From: Oscillatoria acuminata PCC 6304
GTDB lineage: Bacteria > Cyanobacteriota > Cyanobacteriia > Cyanobacteriales > Laspinemataceae
NCBI RefSeq assembly: GCF_000317105.1
Contig: NC_019693.1
Coordinates: 1,922,001 to 1,986,000 of the forward strand
Length of the DNA stretch: 64,000 nucleotides
Reading direction: 5' to 3'
This document shows, one piece after another, positions 38,249 to 47,758 of this stretch. Below the pieces are notes generated by a model, which saw nothing but the letters and a program-made list of their open reading frames with translations, did not search any database and was not told the origin of the DNA. Both the position numbers and the translations under genes were made by a program. Numbering within the stretch: the first letter of the stretch is position 1; every line of letters begins with the position of its first letter.

Positions 38249-38368
38249 TTTGTATCTCTAACTATTAATTAGCCGGGTATTAGCAGCCTAATGTAATGAA
38301 AAGCTAAAATTTCTCCACAAGTGAATGCCTCTAGAACAAGGGTATTATAGCCCATGAATATACAGGTG

Positions 38369-38668
38369 TCAAAAATATTTAGCCTTAACATATGCAAAAC
38401 TTCGTTTTTGTTCAAACTCCTTAGCGATCGCCTTCCCCACCGCCTTCGTTAAATCCTGATTTTTTAGGGAGACTCCCCCCTCTCCTCCATCGATTAAGGC
38501 ATCAATGGCATTGGCTGTATTCCCTGCCGCTACACTCCCTAACGCCGTGGCTAAGACGGTTCCCCAGGCTATCCCTTCTGCGGCGAGTAGGGGGGAGAAG
38601 GCCAAGCTACCCAAGACGCAGCCGCCACCGATGGTGAGTTTGAGGATAGTATTTCGTGTTACCTTCAT
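38369..38668 (-). CDS. Paralogue of the VSLENQDLTKAVG-family protein
   Basis: The 99-residue product has the same plan as the protein at 33020: ILKLTIGGGCVLGSLAFSPL, ALGSVAAGNTANAIDALID and GVSLKNQDLTKAVGKAIA. The basic helical tail is replaced by an unrelated short end (EFEQKRSFAYVKAKYF), so the gene may be truncated. The leader CTCAAC-CTG-GATTATTCTAA is shared with the 33020 copy. Confidence 0.6.
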   Translation of the reverse strand: MKVTRNTILKLTIGGGCVLGSLAFSPLLAAEGIAWGTVLATALGSVAAGNTANAIDALIDGGEGGVSLKNQDLTKAVGKAIAKEFEQKRSFAYVKAKYF

Positions 38669-38721
38669 GCTGATGCCCTCAACGCTGCGATTATTCTAAC
38701 TGAAGCGCGATTCATTTCTAG

Positions 38722-39147
38722 TTAAGGCATATCTTCTAGGGGTGGATGTCGTCCTCGCAATTCCTCTTCTGCCCGAATAGCCAACAGAGTTGACCGATTT
38801 AAATTAAGGGCTTTCACGGTTGCTCGACCTGTTGCCGTTAACCCCATCACTTCCACTCTATTCCAAGCAAAATGAGTATTCCATTTTTGTTGGCGAGGAT
38901 TAAAAATGCTGACCATTTCACGGGTTTCAGGATCCTCAATTTCCTGACGTGCGCCTTTGCGAAGCGAACAAGAAACACAAGCCAGAGCTAAATTTTGGGC
39001 GATGGTTTCACCGCCAGCAACAACAGGAATTACATGGTCAATGTGAAAGGTCGCAACTTGACCCAACTGAGAAAGACCACAATATTCACATCGATTCATG
39101 GCTCGTTGAATAACCAGTTGCCGGAGAACATTAGGAATTTTGGTCAT
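38722..39147 (-). CDS. HNH endonuclease
   Basis: The 141-residue product carries a complete HNH fold: zinc knuckle CEYCGLSQ and CVSC, catalytic HIDHVIPVVAGG and NLALACVSCS. Small HNH proteins of this type are common in cyanobacteria, in mobile or defence contexts. Pieces of the gene are scattered at 29408-29462 and 33411-33480. Confidence 0.85.
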   Translation of the reverse strand: MTKIPNVLRQLVIQRAMNRCEYCGLSQLGQVATFHIDHVIPVVAGGETIAQNLALACVSCSLRKGARQEIEDPETREMVSIFNPRQQKWNTHFAWNRVEVMGLTATGRATVKALNLNRSTLLAIRAEEELRGRHPPLEDMP

Positions 39148-39153
39148 GGATGA

Positions 39154-39357
39154 CTACTGGCGCACTCGCGTTGAACGCAATTGTAGCAAGGATAAAAATT
39201 CCACCAATTCCACCAATCCCTCGGCTTCTTGTCGTTCTTCAGGAGACAGGGGATAGCCGTTGTCTTGACGCTCTAACAGAAAATGTAAGCGATTTTCAAC
39301 GGCTTGGGGCAATTGAAAGTGAGTGAGTTCCAGGGGAATTTCGACAATTTCAGGCAT
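39154..39357 (-). CDS. Small conserved cyanobacterial protein of unknown function
   Basis: From ATG 39357 the 67-residue product reads MPEIVEIPLELTHFQLPQ, then RLHFLLERQDNGYPLSPEERQEAEGL and ends LLQLRSTRVRQ. Similar short proteins precede HNH genes in cyanobacteria, as far as I recall; the function is unknown. The frame remains open up to 39561, but that part lies in the 414-bp repeat, so the short start is preferred. The stop is six bases before the HNH start, so they are an operon. Confidence 0.7.
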   Translation of the reverse strand: MPEIVEIPLELTHFQLPQAVENRLHFLLERQDNGYPLSPEERQEAEGLVELVEFLSLLQLRSTRVRQ

Positions 39358-39385
39358 AAACCAGTTAGCCTCAGTTTGTGTTTGG

Positions 39386-39797
39386 GGTGATTCTATTGTA
39401 AGTGCAAAGACAGTAGCAAGCAACAACCGGCAGGGATTTGAAGGTCCCTCCGGCAGTGTCGGTTGTTGGTTGATAAGGTAATCTGATAATTTTCCGGTCA
39501 AGCTATGCAAGGATTCAAACATTTGCCAGTTTTGCGCTAAATTTAATCCCCGCATCAGCAACGAATTGGCAAGGGTTTCGGGCTGTTTTTAACAATCTGG
39601 CCAATTATGGTAAAGTGTATTCTCAGTGGAGCAGTTTTGCTTGTTGCTAAAATTGCTGGATTTTCAGACAACTTTTCGCCTCCAATCCTTATGATACCGT
39701 TGTCAGTGGGGCCAAATGTTAGGCCCGATCGCCTCCAACATCTCCTCATCTCTCACCAATTTTTTTCGCCCCCAAACACCGCCTATTGACAAATCAG
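39386..39797. repeat. Copy B of the 414-bp direct repeat
   Basis: Same orientation as 34901-35314. Together the two copies bracket a segment of about 4 kb with the higA, methyltransferase-like and HNH genes. Confidence 0.8.
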
Positions 39798-39979
39798 CCA
39801 TCTTGTGTAATATCCCAGGCAGGTAGGTTAGGAGTTGCTGGGATTCTAGGGATAGGCGGAATCACCGATCGCCCCTGGGTATCTGATAAGATTGGAAAGG
39901 CAATCCATCTCTATATAATGATGCGACTGCCGCTTACTAACCTTGTCAGTGGATTGTCAGGACTTGAACTTACCCAGCT
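39798..39979. other. panB upstream region
   Basis: With the repeat on its left, the gene-free stretch from 39562 totals about 418 bp. No gene is supported; the panB promoter should lie here. Confidence 0.4.
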
Positions 39980-40759
39980 ATGCCCATCACCCCTCAACAA
40001 TTAATCGAACGAAAACAACAAGGAATTGCGATCGTGGCGCTGACGGCTTATGATTATGTCTCGGCGAAATTGCTCGATCGCGCTGGGGTGGATTTGCTGT
40101 TAGTTGGCGATTCGTTAGGGATGGTGGTGTTGGGATATGAAACCACTCTGCCGTTGACGTTAGATGAGATGATTCATCATGCGAAAGCGGTGCGACGAGG
40201 TATCGAAAAAGCTTTGATGGTGGTGGATTTACCGTTTTTAACTTATCAAGAAAGTTTCCAACAGGCGATGCATTCGGCGGGAAGAATTTTGAAGGAAACA
40301 GGTGCTCAAGCGGTGAAGTTGGAGGGGGGATATCCGGAAATTGCGGAAACTGTCCGGCGATTGGTGTTGGCAGGAATTCCGGTGTTGGGTCATGTGGGGT
40401 TAACGCCGCAATCGGTACATCAATTAGGGTATCGGAAACAGGGAAAAACTCCAGAAACGAGCGATCGCATTTTTAAGGAGGCTGTCGCTTTGCAGGAAGC
40501 CGGTGCTTTTGCGGTGGTTTTGGAGCATATTCCTAGTAAATTAGCCGCAGAAATTTCTAAAACTTTGGTGATTCCAACCATTGGCATTGGTGCTGGGGTG
40601 CATTGTGATGGACAGGTGTTGGTGACTCATGATTTATTGGGAATGACGGACCGAGTGCCGCCTTTTGCAAAACGCTACGCCAATTTGCAGGAGACGATTA
40701 CTCAGGCGGTACAGGCTTATGGGGAAGACGTTCGCGATCGCCGTTTTCCCCCGGACTAA
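39980..40759 (+). CDS. panB: 3-methyl-2-oxobutanoate hydroxymethyltransferase (PanB)
   Basis: The 259-residue product makes ketopantoate from ketoisovalerate and methylene-tetrahydrofolate, the first committed step of pantothenate and CoA synthesis. The metal- and substrate-binding motifs are present: [49 protein letters not shown], the catalytic Glu in VVLEHIP, and [16 protein letters not shown]. Length is normal. Confidence 0.95.
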   Translation: MPITPQQLIERKQQGIAIVALTAYDYVSAKLLDRAGVDLLLVGDSLGMVVLGYETTLPLTLDEMIHHAKAVRRGIEKALMVVDLPFLTYQESFQQAMHSAGRILKETGAQAVKLEGGYPEIAETVRRLVLAGIPVLGHVGLTPQSVHQLGYRKQGKTPETSDRIFKEAVALQEAGAFAVVLEHIPSKLAAEISKTLVIPTIGIGAGVHCDGQVLVTHDLLGMTDRVPPFAKRYANLQETITQAVQAYGEDVRDRRFPPD

Positions 40760-40780
40760 AACTTGTGACATCCCAGGACA

Positions 40781-40847
40781 AGAAACCGGGTTTCTGCTCC
40801 AAGTTTGTTGAAAGTTGGCAGAAATTCGGACAAGAAACCCGGTTTCT
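40781..40847. repeat. GAAACCGGGTTTC-family palindromes
   Basis: Two units (40781-40795 and 40833-40847) in the convergent spacer between panB and the CPBP protease gene; they can pair with themselves or each other and may end transcription. Confidence 0.7.
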
Positions 40848-40918
40848 AACCCTTGTTTTACCCACAATTTTATAGTATTGCAGGTTAACAACCGAGGATT
40901 GCCTGGAAGGGTCGGAAT

Positions 40919-42499
40919 TTAGCTGCCGCCACTGCCGAGAACGAACAGACTAAAGAGTGTGCCGCTGTTCCAGAGACTGTGGAGGAGGATGGAGGAGAGG
41001 AGATTGCGCGATCGCGTATAGACGAATCCCAAGACCATTCCCAAGGTTGCCAATGGTAGAACTTCGGAGAGGTTGAGATGTGCCAAGGCAAACAACAAGC
41101 TGCTGAGTACAATCGCGGTGGTAACGGAGAAGTAACGAGTCAGGGAGGGTAAGAGAAATCCCCGAAACATGATTTCTTCAAAAATAGGTGCTGCCACAGA
41201 AGCAGTGATGAAAAAGATAGTTAATGCTACGGTATCTCGGTTTTCTAAGGCGATGGATAAAATGGGGTTGCTGCCACCGCGTCCCTGCCAGAATTGTTGG
41301 TTAATGATGGATACCAGAATGACTAAAGGTAAGGCAGCAAAATAACCGCCGAATCCCCAGGAAATCCAGCTTGCCTGTAGAACATTAAAGCGAAACCAGT
41401 CTTTAGCGAGGGGAAAGAAGGACCGGATGGAGAAGAAGAGGACTAATAATCCGCCAATGGCGATCGCAATATAAGTTGCCAAGATATAGAAGGCACGACT
41501 GCGAACATCTAGCATGGCAGATTGGACGCCGAAGAGTTGAACAACGATGGGAACTAAAACTTGTCCGAGGAAGAAGAATCCGACAATGAAAACTTGCCAG
41601 ATGGTTTCCCAATCCCAAGGGGTTTCCCAGTTGTTATCGCCATTTTGAACCAGTAGGGAATCTTTGCGTTTGAGGAACCATTGAATTCCCAGAAAGATGA
41701 GTAAACCGACTCCGACAACAAATCCAAATCCGGGAATGCCGGTAACCGTTGCTAATTTCCCTAACGATTCCGCTGCCATCTCTTGTTCTTGGAGATTGAG
41801 GCGAGTTAAGGCTTCATCTTGTCCCTGGATTTGATACAGTTGTCGGAAGGCTTGATAACGGAACCATCCGTCTAAGTTTTGGGTGAGAAGTGTTTCGGAA
41901 TTAGCGGGGAGGGTGGGGGAATCTTGCCAAAGGGTTAATAATAAATCTGCTGTAGTAGCGGTAGGTTGCAGATGGGGACTAGAACGTTCAGTTAAGGGAG
42001 TCCAAGTCTCGATCGCTTGTTCTAAATTACCTTGATTGGCTTTTAAAATACCGAGTCTTAACAGGAGTTCATCCCGGAGAGTTTCTTGATTGGCAATTTG
42101 CTCTTGAATTTTTAGTTCGGCAAGTTCAGGAGGATTGATGCCTTCAATCAGAGGCGGATCCGAAGATTCATCCGGTGGGAGGATGACTGTTGAGGAGAGA
42201 CGACTGCGTTGGGTGGCGATCGCCTCTTCCGTGGAGGTGACTGCTTCTTGATACTGTTTCAGCGCTGCCTCTAAAGGTTCTTCCCCCCCTAACGCCTGCA
42301 CAATTTGCACTGCCGGATCATTGTCAGACTCGCCTTGGTACTCTGCCACATGAAGCAGCAGATTGGTTTGATAGAGTTCCAGACGGCTTTGAACCTGGGG
42401 TTGATTGAAACTTTGCACCAAAGAGGTTCCCACCAGGAAAACTGCCAGCAGGGTTAGTGCCGTTAAAACCACTCGCTTGATTAGCTTGATTGCATCCAT
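40919..42499 (-). CDS. CPBP-family intramembrane metalloprotease
   Basis: The 526-residue product has an N-terminal helix (VVLTALTLLAVFLVGTS), a helical extramembrane region of about 210 residues, and a C-terminal multi-helix CPBP/Abi domain. The catalytic motifs are EEIMFRGF (Glu-Glu-x3-Arg), FALAHLN and HSLWN, as in Rce1-type glutamyl proteases. Bacterial members are linked to self-immunity or membrane protein quality control; the role here is not known. The large N-terminal part is typical of the cyanobacterial subgroup. Confidence 0.88.
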   Translation of the reverse strand: MDAIKLIKRVVLTALTLLAVFLVGTSLVQSFNQPQVQSRLELYQTNLLLHVAEYQGESDNDPAVQIVQALGGEEPLEAALKQYQEAVTSTEEAIATQRSRLSSTVILPPDESSDPPLIEGINPPELAELKIQEQIANQETLRDELLLRLGILKANQGNLEQAIETWTPLTERSSPHLQPTATTADLLLTLWQDSPTLPANSETLLTQNLDGWFRYQAFRQLYQIQGQDEALTRLNLQEQEMAAESLGKLATVTGIPGFGFVVGVGLLIFLGIQWFLKRKDSLLVQNGDNNWETPWDWETIWQVFIVGFFFLGQVLVPIVVQLFGVQSAMLDVRSRAFYILATYIAIAIGGLLVLFFSIRSFFPLAKDWFRFNVLQASWISWGFGGYFAALPLVILVSIINQQFWQGRGGSNPILSIALENRDTVALTIFFITASVAAPIFEEIMFRGFLLPSLTRYFSVTTAIVLSSLLFALAHLNLSEVLPLATLGMVLGFVYTRSRNLLSSILLHSLWNSGTLFSLFVLGSGGS

Positions 42500-42952
42500 T
42501 GTCTGTTTCTTATTCCTTTGGATCCGGTAAATGATATTATAATTCGACAGTCACTCTGTTGTCAGTTTACCTTAGATTGGAGTCTCAACGTCTGAATATC
42601 TGGTAAATTGATAAGAATTGAAGGAGTTTTGGGATGAATTGGAGTAAATTTAATTTAAAATTATTCATCTTATTTTCATGAATTTAGCGCTAAAAATTGT
42701 TGGATTTTGAGGTAGCCACAGGTTTGATTATCAAAGATTAATGCTCAATTTTAAAATAAACTTTTGGCCTAATTCCGAAAGAAATGCTGCTCATAGCCCT
42801 GAATCAGGGGTCTGGTTGAGAGGGAGGGAATAGGCGGCAAGGGGGGAATAAAAATGCAGTCGCCTAGTTTAACTGGAGACCAAGAAGCGGTAAAATGCGA
42901 TCGATTCTGCCCCTGCGCTTCACTCGCCTTGGGAGTCTGCACCATTTCTGTT
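42500..42952. other. Divergent intergenic region
   Basis: These 453 bp separate the minus-strand CPBP gene and the plus-strand histidine phosphatase. No gene or clear element was found apart from the ribosome-binding site at the right end. Confidence 0.4.
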
Positions 42953-42957
42953 GGAGG
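42953..42957 (+). promoter_or_regulatory. Shine-Dalgarno pointing to a CTG start
   Basis: GGAGG ends eight bases before CTG 42966. No in-frame ATG or GTG lies at a matching distance; the in-frame TTG 42951 overlaps the site itself. Confidence 0.65.
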
Positions 42958-42965
42958 ATAGAGCC

Positions 42966-44324
42966 CTGACTACTCGCGTAATTATTGTCCGTCATGGTCA
43001 AAGCACGTTTAACAAAGAACGGCGAATCCAAGGTCGCCTCGATAAATCCGTCCTCACCGAAAAGGGTCGCGAGACGGCGAGTCAAGTAGCGGCAGCCCTC
43101 AGTGGCATTTCTTTTGATGCCGTCTACTGTAGTCCCTTGAAACGGGCGAAAGAAACCGCCGAGGCGATCGTTGCTGATTTTGCGGGAGACTCGAAACCCC
43201 CTGCACCCCAACCCAACGATAAACTCATGGAAGTGGACTTGCGGTTGTGGGAAGGAATGCTCAGAGAAGAGGTCCAGCAGAAGTTTGGCGACGATTATCG
43301 CTGTTGGCAAGAAAGACCCCATGAATTTTCGATGAATGTTCCCTCAGAAACCGGAACTGTGGAACATTTTCCGGTTTTAGCACTGCATGAACAAGCGAAA
43401 CAATTCTGGGATGAAGTCTTATCTCGCCATCCGAATCAAACGATTTTAGTCGTGGGTCATAATGGAATTAATCGCTGTTTGTTGAGTACCGCCTTGGGAA
43501 TTTCTCCGGCGCGATATCATTCGATTCAACAGTCCAATTGTGGGATTAGTATCCTGAATTTTGGAACGCCAAGACCCCCATTAAAAGGCAAACTCCCCGT
43601 CCAACTGGAATCGATGAATTTAACCAGTCATGTTGGGGAAAAAATGCCCAAACCCAGACCCGGACATATTGGACCCCGACTGATATTAGTCCGGCATGGG
43701 GAAACGGAGTGGAACCGGCAACAGCGCTTTCAGGGTCAAATTGATGTTCCCTTGAATGACAATGGTAGAGAACAGTCTAAATGTGCCGCTGACTACTTGC
43801 AAGATGTGCAAATCGATTTTGCCGTAAGTAGTTCCATGTTGCGTCCCAAAGAAACTGCTGAAATCATCTTGCAACATCATCCTGGCGTTGAATTAAAAGT
43901 GGATGATTTGTTGCGAGAAATCAGTCATGGACTCTGGGAAGGAAAGTTTGAATCGGAAATTGAAACCGACTTTCCTGGAATGTTAGACCAATGGAAAGAT
44001 ACCCCGGAATCGGTGCAAATGCCAGAAGGGGAAAATTTGGAACAGGTGTGGGAACGGAGTATTCAGGCATGGAATGCGATCGTTAAAGCAGCTAAACCGG
44101 GGACAACGGGATTAGTGGTTGCTCATGATGCGATTAATAAAGCGCTGTTATGTTATTTCTTTGGTCTTAGTCCTGAGCATTTTTGGAACTTCAAACAAGG
44201 GAATGGTGCAATTACAGTGATTGACTACACCCTAGGACCGGATCACCCGCCGGTGTTAGAAGCGATTAATATTACGACGCACTTTGGTGGGATTTTGGAC
44301 AAGACAGCGGCAGGTGCATTGTAA
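42966..44324 (+). CDS. Double-domain histidine phosphatase (phosphoglycerate mutase-like)
   Basis: The 452-residue product has two histidine-phosphatase domains: RVIIVRHGQSTFNKERRIQG at the start and RLILVRHGETEWNRQQRFQG from about 243. Each has its second catalytic His region (VVGHNGINRC and VVAHDAINKA). Similar two-domain proteins in cyanobacteria are annotated as phosphoglycerate mutase or phosphoserine phosphatase; the substrate is uncertain. The start is probably CTG 42966, giving the usual N-terminus (M)TTRVIIVRHGQS. Confidence 0.82.
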   Translation: MTTRVIIVRHGQSTFNKERRIQGRLDKSVLTEKGRETASQVAAALSGISFDAVYCSPLKRAKETAEAIVADFAGDSKPPAPQPNDKLMEVDLRLWEGMLREEVQQKFGDDYRCWQERPHEFSMNVPSETGTVEHFPVLALHEQAKQFWDEVLSRHPNQTILVVGHNGINRCLLSTALGISPARYHSIQQSNCGISILNFGTPRPPLKGKLPVQLESMNLTSHVGEKMPKPRPGHIGPRLILVRHGETEWNRQQRFQGQIDVPLNDNGREQSKCAADYLQDVQIDFAVSSSMLRPKETAEIILQHHPGVELKVDDLLREISHGLWEGKFESEIETDFPGMLDQWKDTPESVQMPEGENLEQVWERSIQAWNAIVKAAKPGTTGLVVAHDAINKALLCYFFGLSPEHFWNFKQGNGAITVIDYTLGPDHPPVLEAINITTHFGGILDKTAAGAL

Positions 44325-44429
44325 TCCTAAAACTTGGATTAAATTTGGACCAATCCAGGGTTTTCAATCCCTCCCCAATGCACCGGGGAGGGAACAGGAG
44401 AGGAAAAGATTGATAGTGTTTGCTGTTGA

Positions 44430-45746
44430 GTGTTGACTGTGAATGAACTGCTGCAACAAGTTCGGATAATTGACCCGGTTTCGGGAGAGGATACGATCGC
44501 CGATGTTTGGATTGCCAACGGTGCGATCGCGCAAATAGCGCCAGAAATTGCTGACTGGGGAAGTGATACTCAAGTGCGGAATTGCCAGGGATTAATCTTA
44601 GGTCCCGGTTTAGTTGATTTGTACAGTCACAGTGGCGATCCGGGATTTGAGGAACGAGAAACCTTAACTTCATTGATGCAATCCGCAAGAAGTGGAGGGT
44701 TTACTCAAGTGGCAATTTTGCCGGATACTTCTCCACCTGTGGACAATCCTGGGGGGTTAGCATTTCTGCAACAAAAAGTCCAAGGAATTAAAACCTTGAA
44801 TGACTTGTTGCCTCCTCCAACTCCTTCCCTGCCGAAACTGCATTTGTGGGGTGGATTAACCCTGGGAATCAAGGGAGAACAAATGACAGAATTAGCCGAA
44901 TTAGAGGCATCCGGCATTGTGGGTTTTGCTGATGGTCAACCCATTGCCGATTTAGCACTGCTGAGGCGGATTTTGGAATATTTGCAACCGTGGGGTAAAC
45001 CTGTGGCACTGTGGGCTTGTAGTCGTAAGTTAGCAGGAGATGGTGTTGTTCGGGAAGGGACTGCCTCGATTCGGTTGGGATTGCCAGGAAATCCGGCGAT
45101 CGCAGAAACCTCGGCATTGGCAGCATTGCTGGAAATTGTTGCAGCAACGGGAACGCCGGTTCATATTATGCGGGTATCTACCCAACGGGGAGTGCAACTG
45201 ATTGAATCTGCCAAGGCGCAAGGATTACCCATCACTGCCAGTACCTCTTGGATGCACCTGCTGGTGAATGCGGCAGAAATTAACAATCCAGGGTTGTTTA
45301 CTCCCTACTGTCCCAGTCTGCACCTAGAACCGCCGGTGGGGAATCCCCAGGACCAACAGGCATTGATTGCGGGAGTGAAATCCGGGGTCATCGATGCGAT
45401 CGCCGTTGATCATACCCCTTACACCTATGAAGAGAAAACCGTTGCCTTTGCTGAATCTCCTCCCGGTGCGATCGGACTGGAATTGGCATTACCCTTATTG
45501 TGGCAGCATTTAGTCACCACAGAGCAGTTGTCGCCGGTGGAATTATGGCGGGGGTTGAGTAGCAATCCTGCCAAATGCCTGCAACAAACACCAGTGGCGA
45601 TCGCACCCGGTACAGCAGCAGATTTCACCCTGTTTGACCCTCAACAGTCTTGGCGGGTTACGGGAGAGAGTCTGAAATCCCTGTCGCGTAACACCCCTTG
45701 GTTGGAACGAGAGATTACAGGACGGGTGGTGGAGGTTTGGTGTTAG
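44430..45746 (+). CDS. Dihydroorotase-like protein with degenerate metal site
   Basis: The 438-residue product has the amidohydrolase fold of dihydroorotases: GLILGPGLVDLYSHSGDPGF, DTSPPVDNPG, STSWMHLLVN, AIAVDHTPYTYEEK and PPGAIGLELALPLL. The expected metal ligands are mostly lost: the HxH is YSH, the later His positions read ALWACS and IMRVST, and only the Asp/His of VDHTPY remain. It is probably a non-catalytic or altered-activity paralogue; DHOase-like subunits without activity are known in some ATCase complexes. The start is GTG 44430 or GTG 44439; no good ribosome-binding site decides. Confidence 0.78.
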   Translation: MLTVNELLQQVRIIDPVSGEDTIADVWIANGAIAQIAPEIADWGSDTQVRNCQGLILGPGLVDLYSHSGDPGFEERETLTSLMQSARSGGFTQVAILPDTSPPVDNPGGLAFLQQKVQGIKTLNDLLPPPTPSLPKLHLWGGLTLGIKGEQMTELAELEASGIVGFADGQPIADLALLRRILEYLQPWGKPVALWACSRKLAGDGVVREGTASIRLGLPGNPAIAETSALAALLEIVAATGTPVHIMRVSTQRGVQLIESAKAQGLPITASTSWMHLLVNAAEINNPGLFTPYCPSLHLEPPVGNPQDQQALIAGVKSGVIDAIAVDHTPYTYEEKTVAFAESPPGAIGLELALPLLWQHLVTTEQLSPVELWRGLSSNPAKCLQQTPVAIAPGTAADFTLFDPQQSWRVTGESLKSLSRNTPWLEREITGRVVEVWC

Positions 45747-45758
45747 AGTCTCAACTCC

Positions 45759-45884
45759 GGCGGGGGTTCAAACCCCCGCCTCATAGCTAAAGTCGGTTAG
45801 AAACCGACTAAAAAACCCACGGGATAAGACTTTCAGTCGGTTTCAACCGACTTAAGTTGTTAGGCGGGGGTTTGAACCCCCGCC
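45759..45884. repeat. Composite palindromic element
   Basis: Four hairpins in a row: GGCGGGGGTT/AACCCCCGCC (45759-45780), AGTCGGTT/AACCGACT (45791-45809 and 45835-45852), and again GGCGGGGGTTTGAACCCCCGCC (45863-45884). The outer and inner pairs are also complementary to each other, so one long stem is possible. It fills most of the space between the dihydroorotase-like gene and lpdA. Confidence 0.85.
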
Positions 45885-46039
45885 GGTTGTTGCAATGGGT
45901 GCAAGATCTCAGGAAGACCAACTTAAGAAACGACTGAAGTCGTTACTACAAACTTTCCCATCTTCCCAAAATCTTGCTTCATATCCCTCCAGCATTTAAC
46001 AATGGGAATAATTAACAACGCGCATCAGGAGAAATTACG

Positions 46040-47470
46040 GTGAGTGAAGGATTTGATTACGATTTAGTGATTATTGGCGCAGGAGTGGGGGGACATGGTG
46101 CCGCCTTACACGCTGTGAAATGTGGCTTAAAAACGGCGATCGTCGAAGCTGGGGTGATGGGAGGGACTTGCGTCAATCGTGGCTGTATTCCCTCAAAAGC
46201 CCTGCTTGCAGCCTCTGGACGAGTGCGAGAGTTGCGGGATGCTCATCATTTGAAAACCCTCGGCATTCAACTCGGTGGCATCTCGTTCGATCGCGAAACC
46301 ATTGCCAATCATGCCGATAATACTGTGTCTAAATTGCGCGGCGAATTGGTCAATAGTCTCAAACGCTTGAACGTTGATGTGATTGAAGGGTGGGGAAAAC
46401 TCGCCGGAAGTCAAAAAGTTGTCGTAGAAACCGCTAACGGTGAAAAGACGATTACCGCTAAAGATATCATGTTAGCTCCCGGTTCCGTGCCTTGGGTTCC
46501 TCCTGGGATTGAAGTGGATGGCAAAACTGTTTTTACCAGTGATCATGCGATTAAATTGGACTGGTTACCCCAATGGATTGCCATCATTGGTAGTGGTTAT
46601 ATCGGGTTAGAATTTGCCGATATTTATACCGCCTTGGGTTCGGAAGTGACGATGATTGAAGCATTGGATAGACTGATGCCAACCTTTGATCCGGATATTG
46701 CCAAACAAGCGCAACGAGTTTTAATTGCACCTCGGGACATTGAAACTCGGGTGGGAATGTTAGCGGCAAAAGTTACTCCCGGTGCTCCGGTGGTGATTGA
46801 ATTAATGGACCCCAAAACTAAGGAAGTTGTAGAAGTTTTAGAAGTGGATGCCTGTTTAGTGGCAACGGGACGCATTCCTGCTACTAAAAACTTAGGATTG
46901 GAATCCGTAGGTGCAGAAACCGATCGCCGAGGGTTCCTCCCGGTGAATGATGCCATGCAATTGTTAGCAGGGGGTGAACCTGTTCCTCATGTATGGGCGA
47001 TCGGTGATGCAATGGGTAAAATGATGTTGGCACACGCCGCCTCCGCACAAGGGGTCGCCGTGATTGAAAACATTTGTGGACGGCCTCGCACTATTGATTA
47101 TCGGAGTATTCCTGCTGCTGCCTTTACCCATCCCGAAATGAGTTTTGTGGGATTAACCGAACCGGCGGCGCAAGAATTAGGAAAAGAAGAGGGATTTGAA
47201 GTTGCGGCAGTGCGAACCTATTTCAAGGGAAATTCCAAGGCGATCGCTGAGGGAGAAACCGATGGAATTGCTAAAGTCATTTACCGCAAAGATACCGGAG
47301 AAATTCTCGGCGTCCATATTTTTGGGTATCATGCCGCTGATTTAATTCAAGAAGCTGCCAATGCGATCGCCAATCGTGAATCCGTCAATGAATTAGCCTT
47401 TAGCGTTCATACCCACCCGACCCTTTCGGAAGTCCTGGATGAAGCCTATAAACGCGCTGCCACCGTGTAA
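46040..47470 (+). CDS. lpdA: Dihydrolipoyl dehydrogenase (E3)
   Basis: The 476-residue product is the FAD enzyme that reoxidises lipoyl groups of pyruvate dehydrogenase and glycine cleavage complexes. Features in order: FAD-binding [16 protein letters not shown], redox disulfide [16 protein letters not shown] site [12 protein letters not shown], second FAD motif [15 protein letters not shown] and the C-terminal His-Glu pair in [17 protein letters not shown] start with AGGAG nine bases upstream. Confidence 0.95.
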   Translation: MSEGFDYDLVIIGAGVGGHGAALHAVKCGLKTAIVEAGVMGGTCVNRGCIPSKALLAASGRVRELRDAHHLKTLGIQLGGISFDRETIANHADNTVSKLRGELVNSLKRLNVDVIEGWGKLAGSQKVVVETANGEKTITAKDIMLAPGSVPWVPPGIEVDGKTVFTSDHAIKLDWLPQWIAIIGSGYIGLEFADIYTALGSEVTMIEALDRLMPTFDPDIAKQAQRVLIAPRDIETRVGMLAAKVTPGAPVVIELMDPKTKEVVEVLEVDACLVATGRIPATKNLGLESVGAETDRRGFLPVNDAMQLLAGGEPVPHVWAIGDAMGKMMLAHAASAQGVAVIENICGRPRTIDYRSIPAAAFTHPEMSFVGLTEPAAQELGKEEGFEVAAVRTYFKGNSKAIAEGETDGIAKVIYRKDTGEILGVHIFGYHAADLIQEAANAIANRESVNELAFSVHTHPTLSEVLDEAYKRAATV

Positions 47471-47498
47471 TCCTTCCCCCTAACCGGGACAAAGAATT

Positions 47499-47539
47499 AA
47501 CACAAAGCCCGCACAAGTGCGGGCTTTGTGTTATTTTAG
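47499..47539 (+). terminator. lpdA terminator
   Basis: A perfect 16-bp stem (47499-47514 with 47517-47532) with GC-rich core GCCCGCAC, followed by ATTTT. Confidence 0.9.
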
Positions 47540-47758
47540 ACATGAATAAAACTAACAGTTCATCAAACCAATAAACTGCCCCTATGTATGATAACATTTG
47601 TAAGTTCTTAGCGGAACATTTTAGCCTAGATTTTGCCCGGTGGTTCGTGGGACAAGCCATTGAATTAACCGAACTCCGTCTTAGGGAACTCTCCCTAGAA
47701 CCGATTCGCGACGATTCCCTGATTTTACTGCAAGCGGAAAACTTTATTCTCCACCTAG

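Noticed and set aside
39358-39561. Longer start for the 67-residue protein before the HNH gene
   Set aside because: The extra 68 residues lie in the 414-bp repeat, whose other copy is not linked to this gene; MPEIVEIPLEL fits the family start.
39786-40004. 72-residue plus-strand frame before panB
   Set aside because: It overlaps the panB start in another frame and has no signature.
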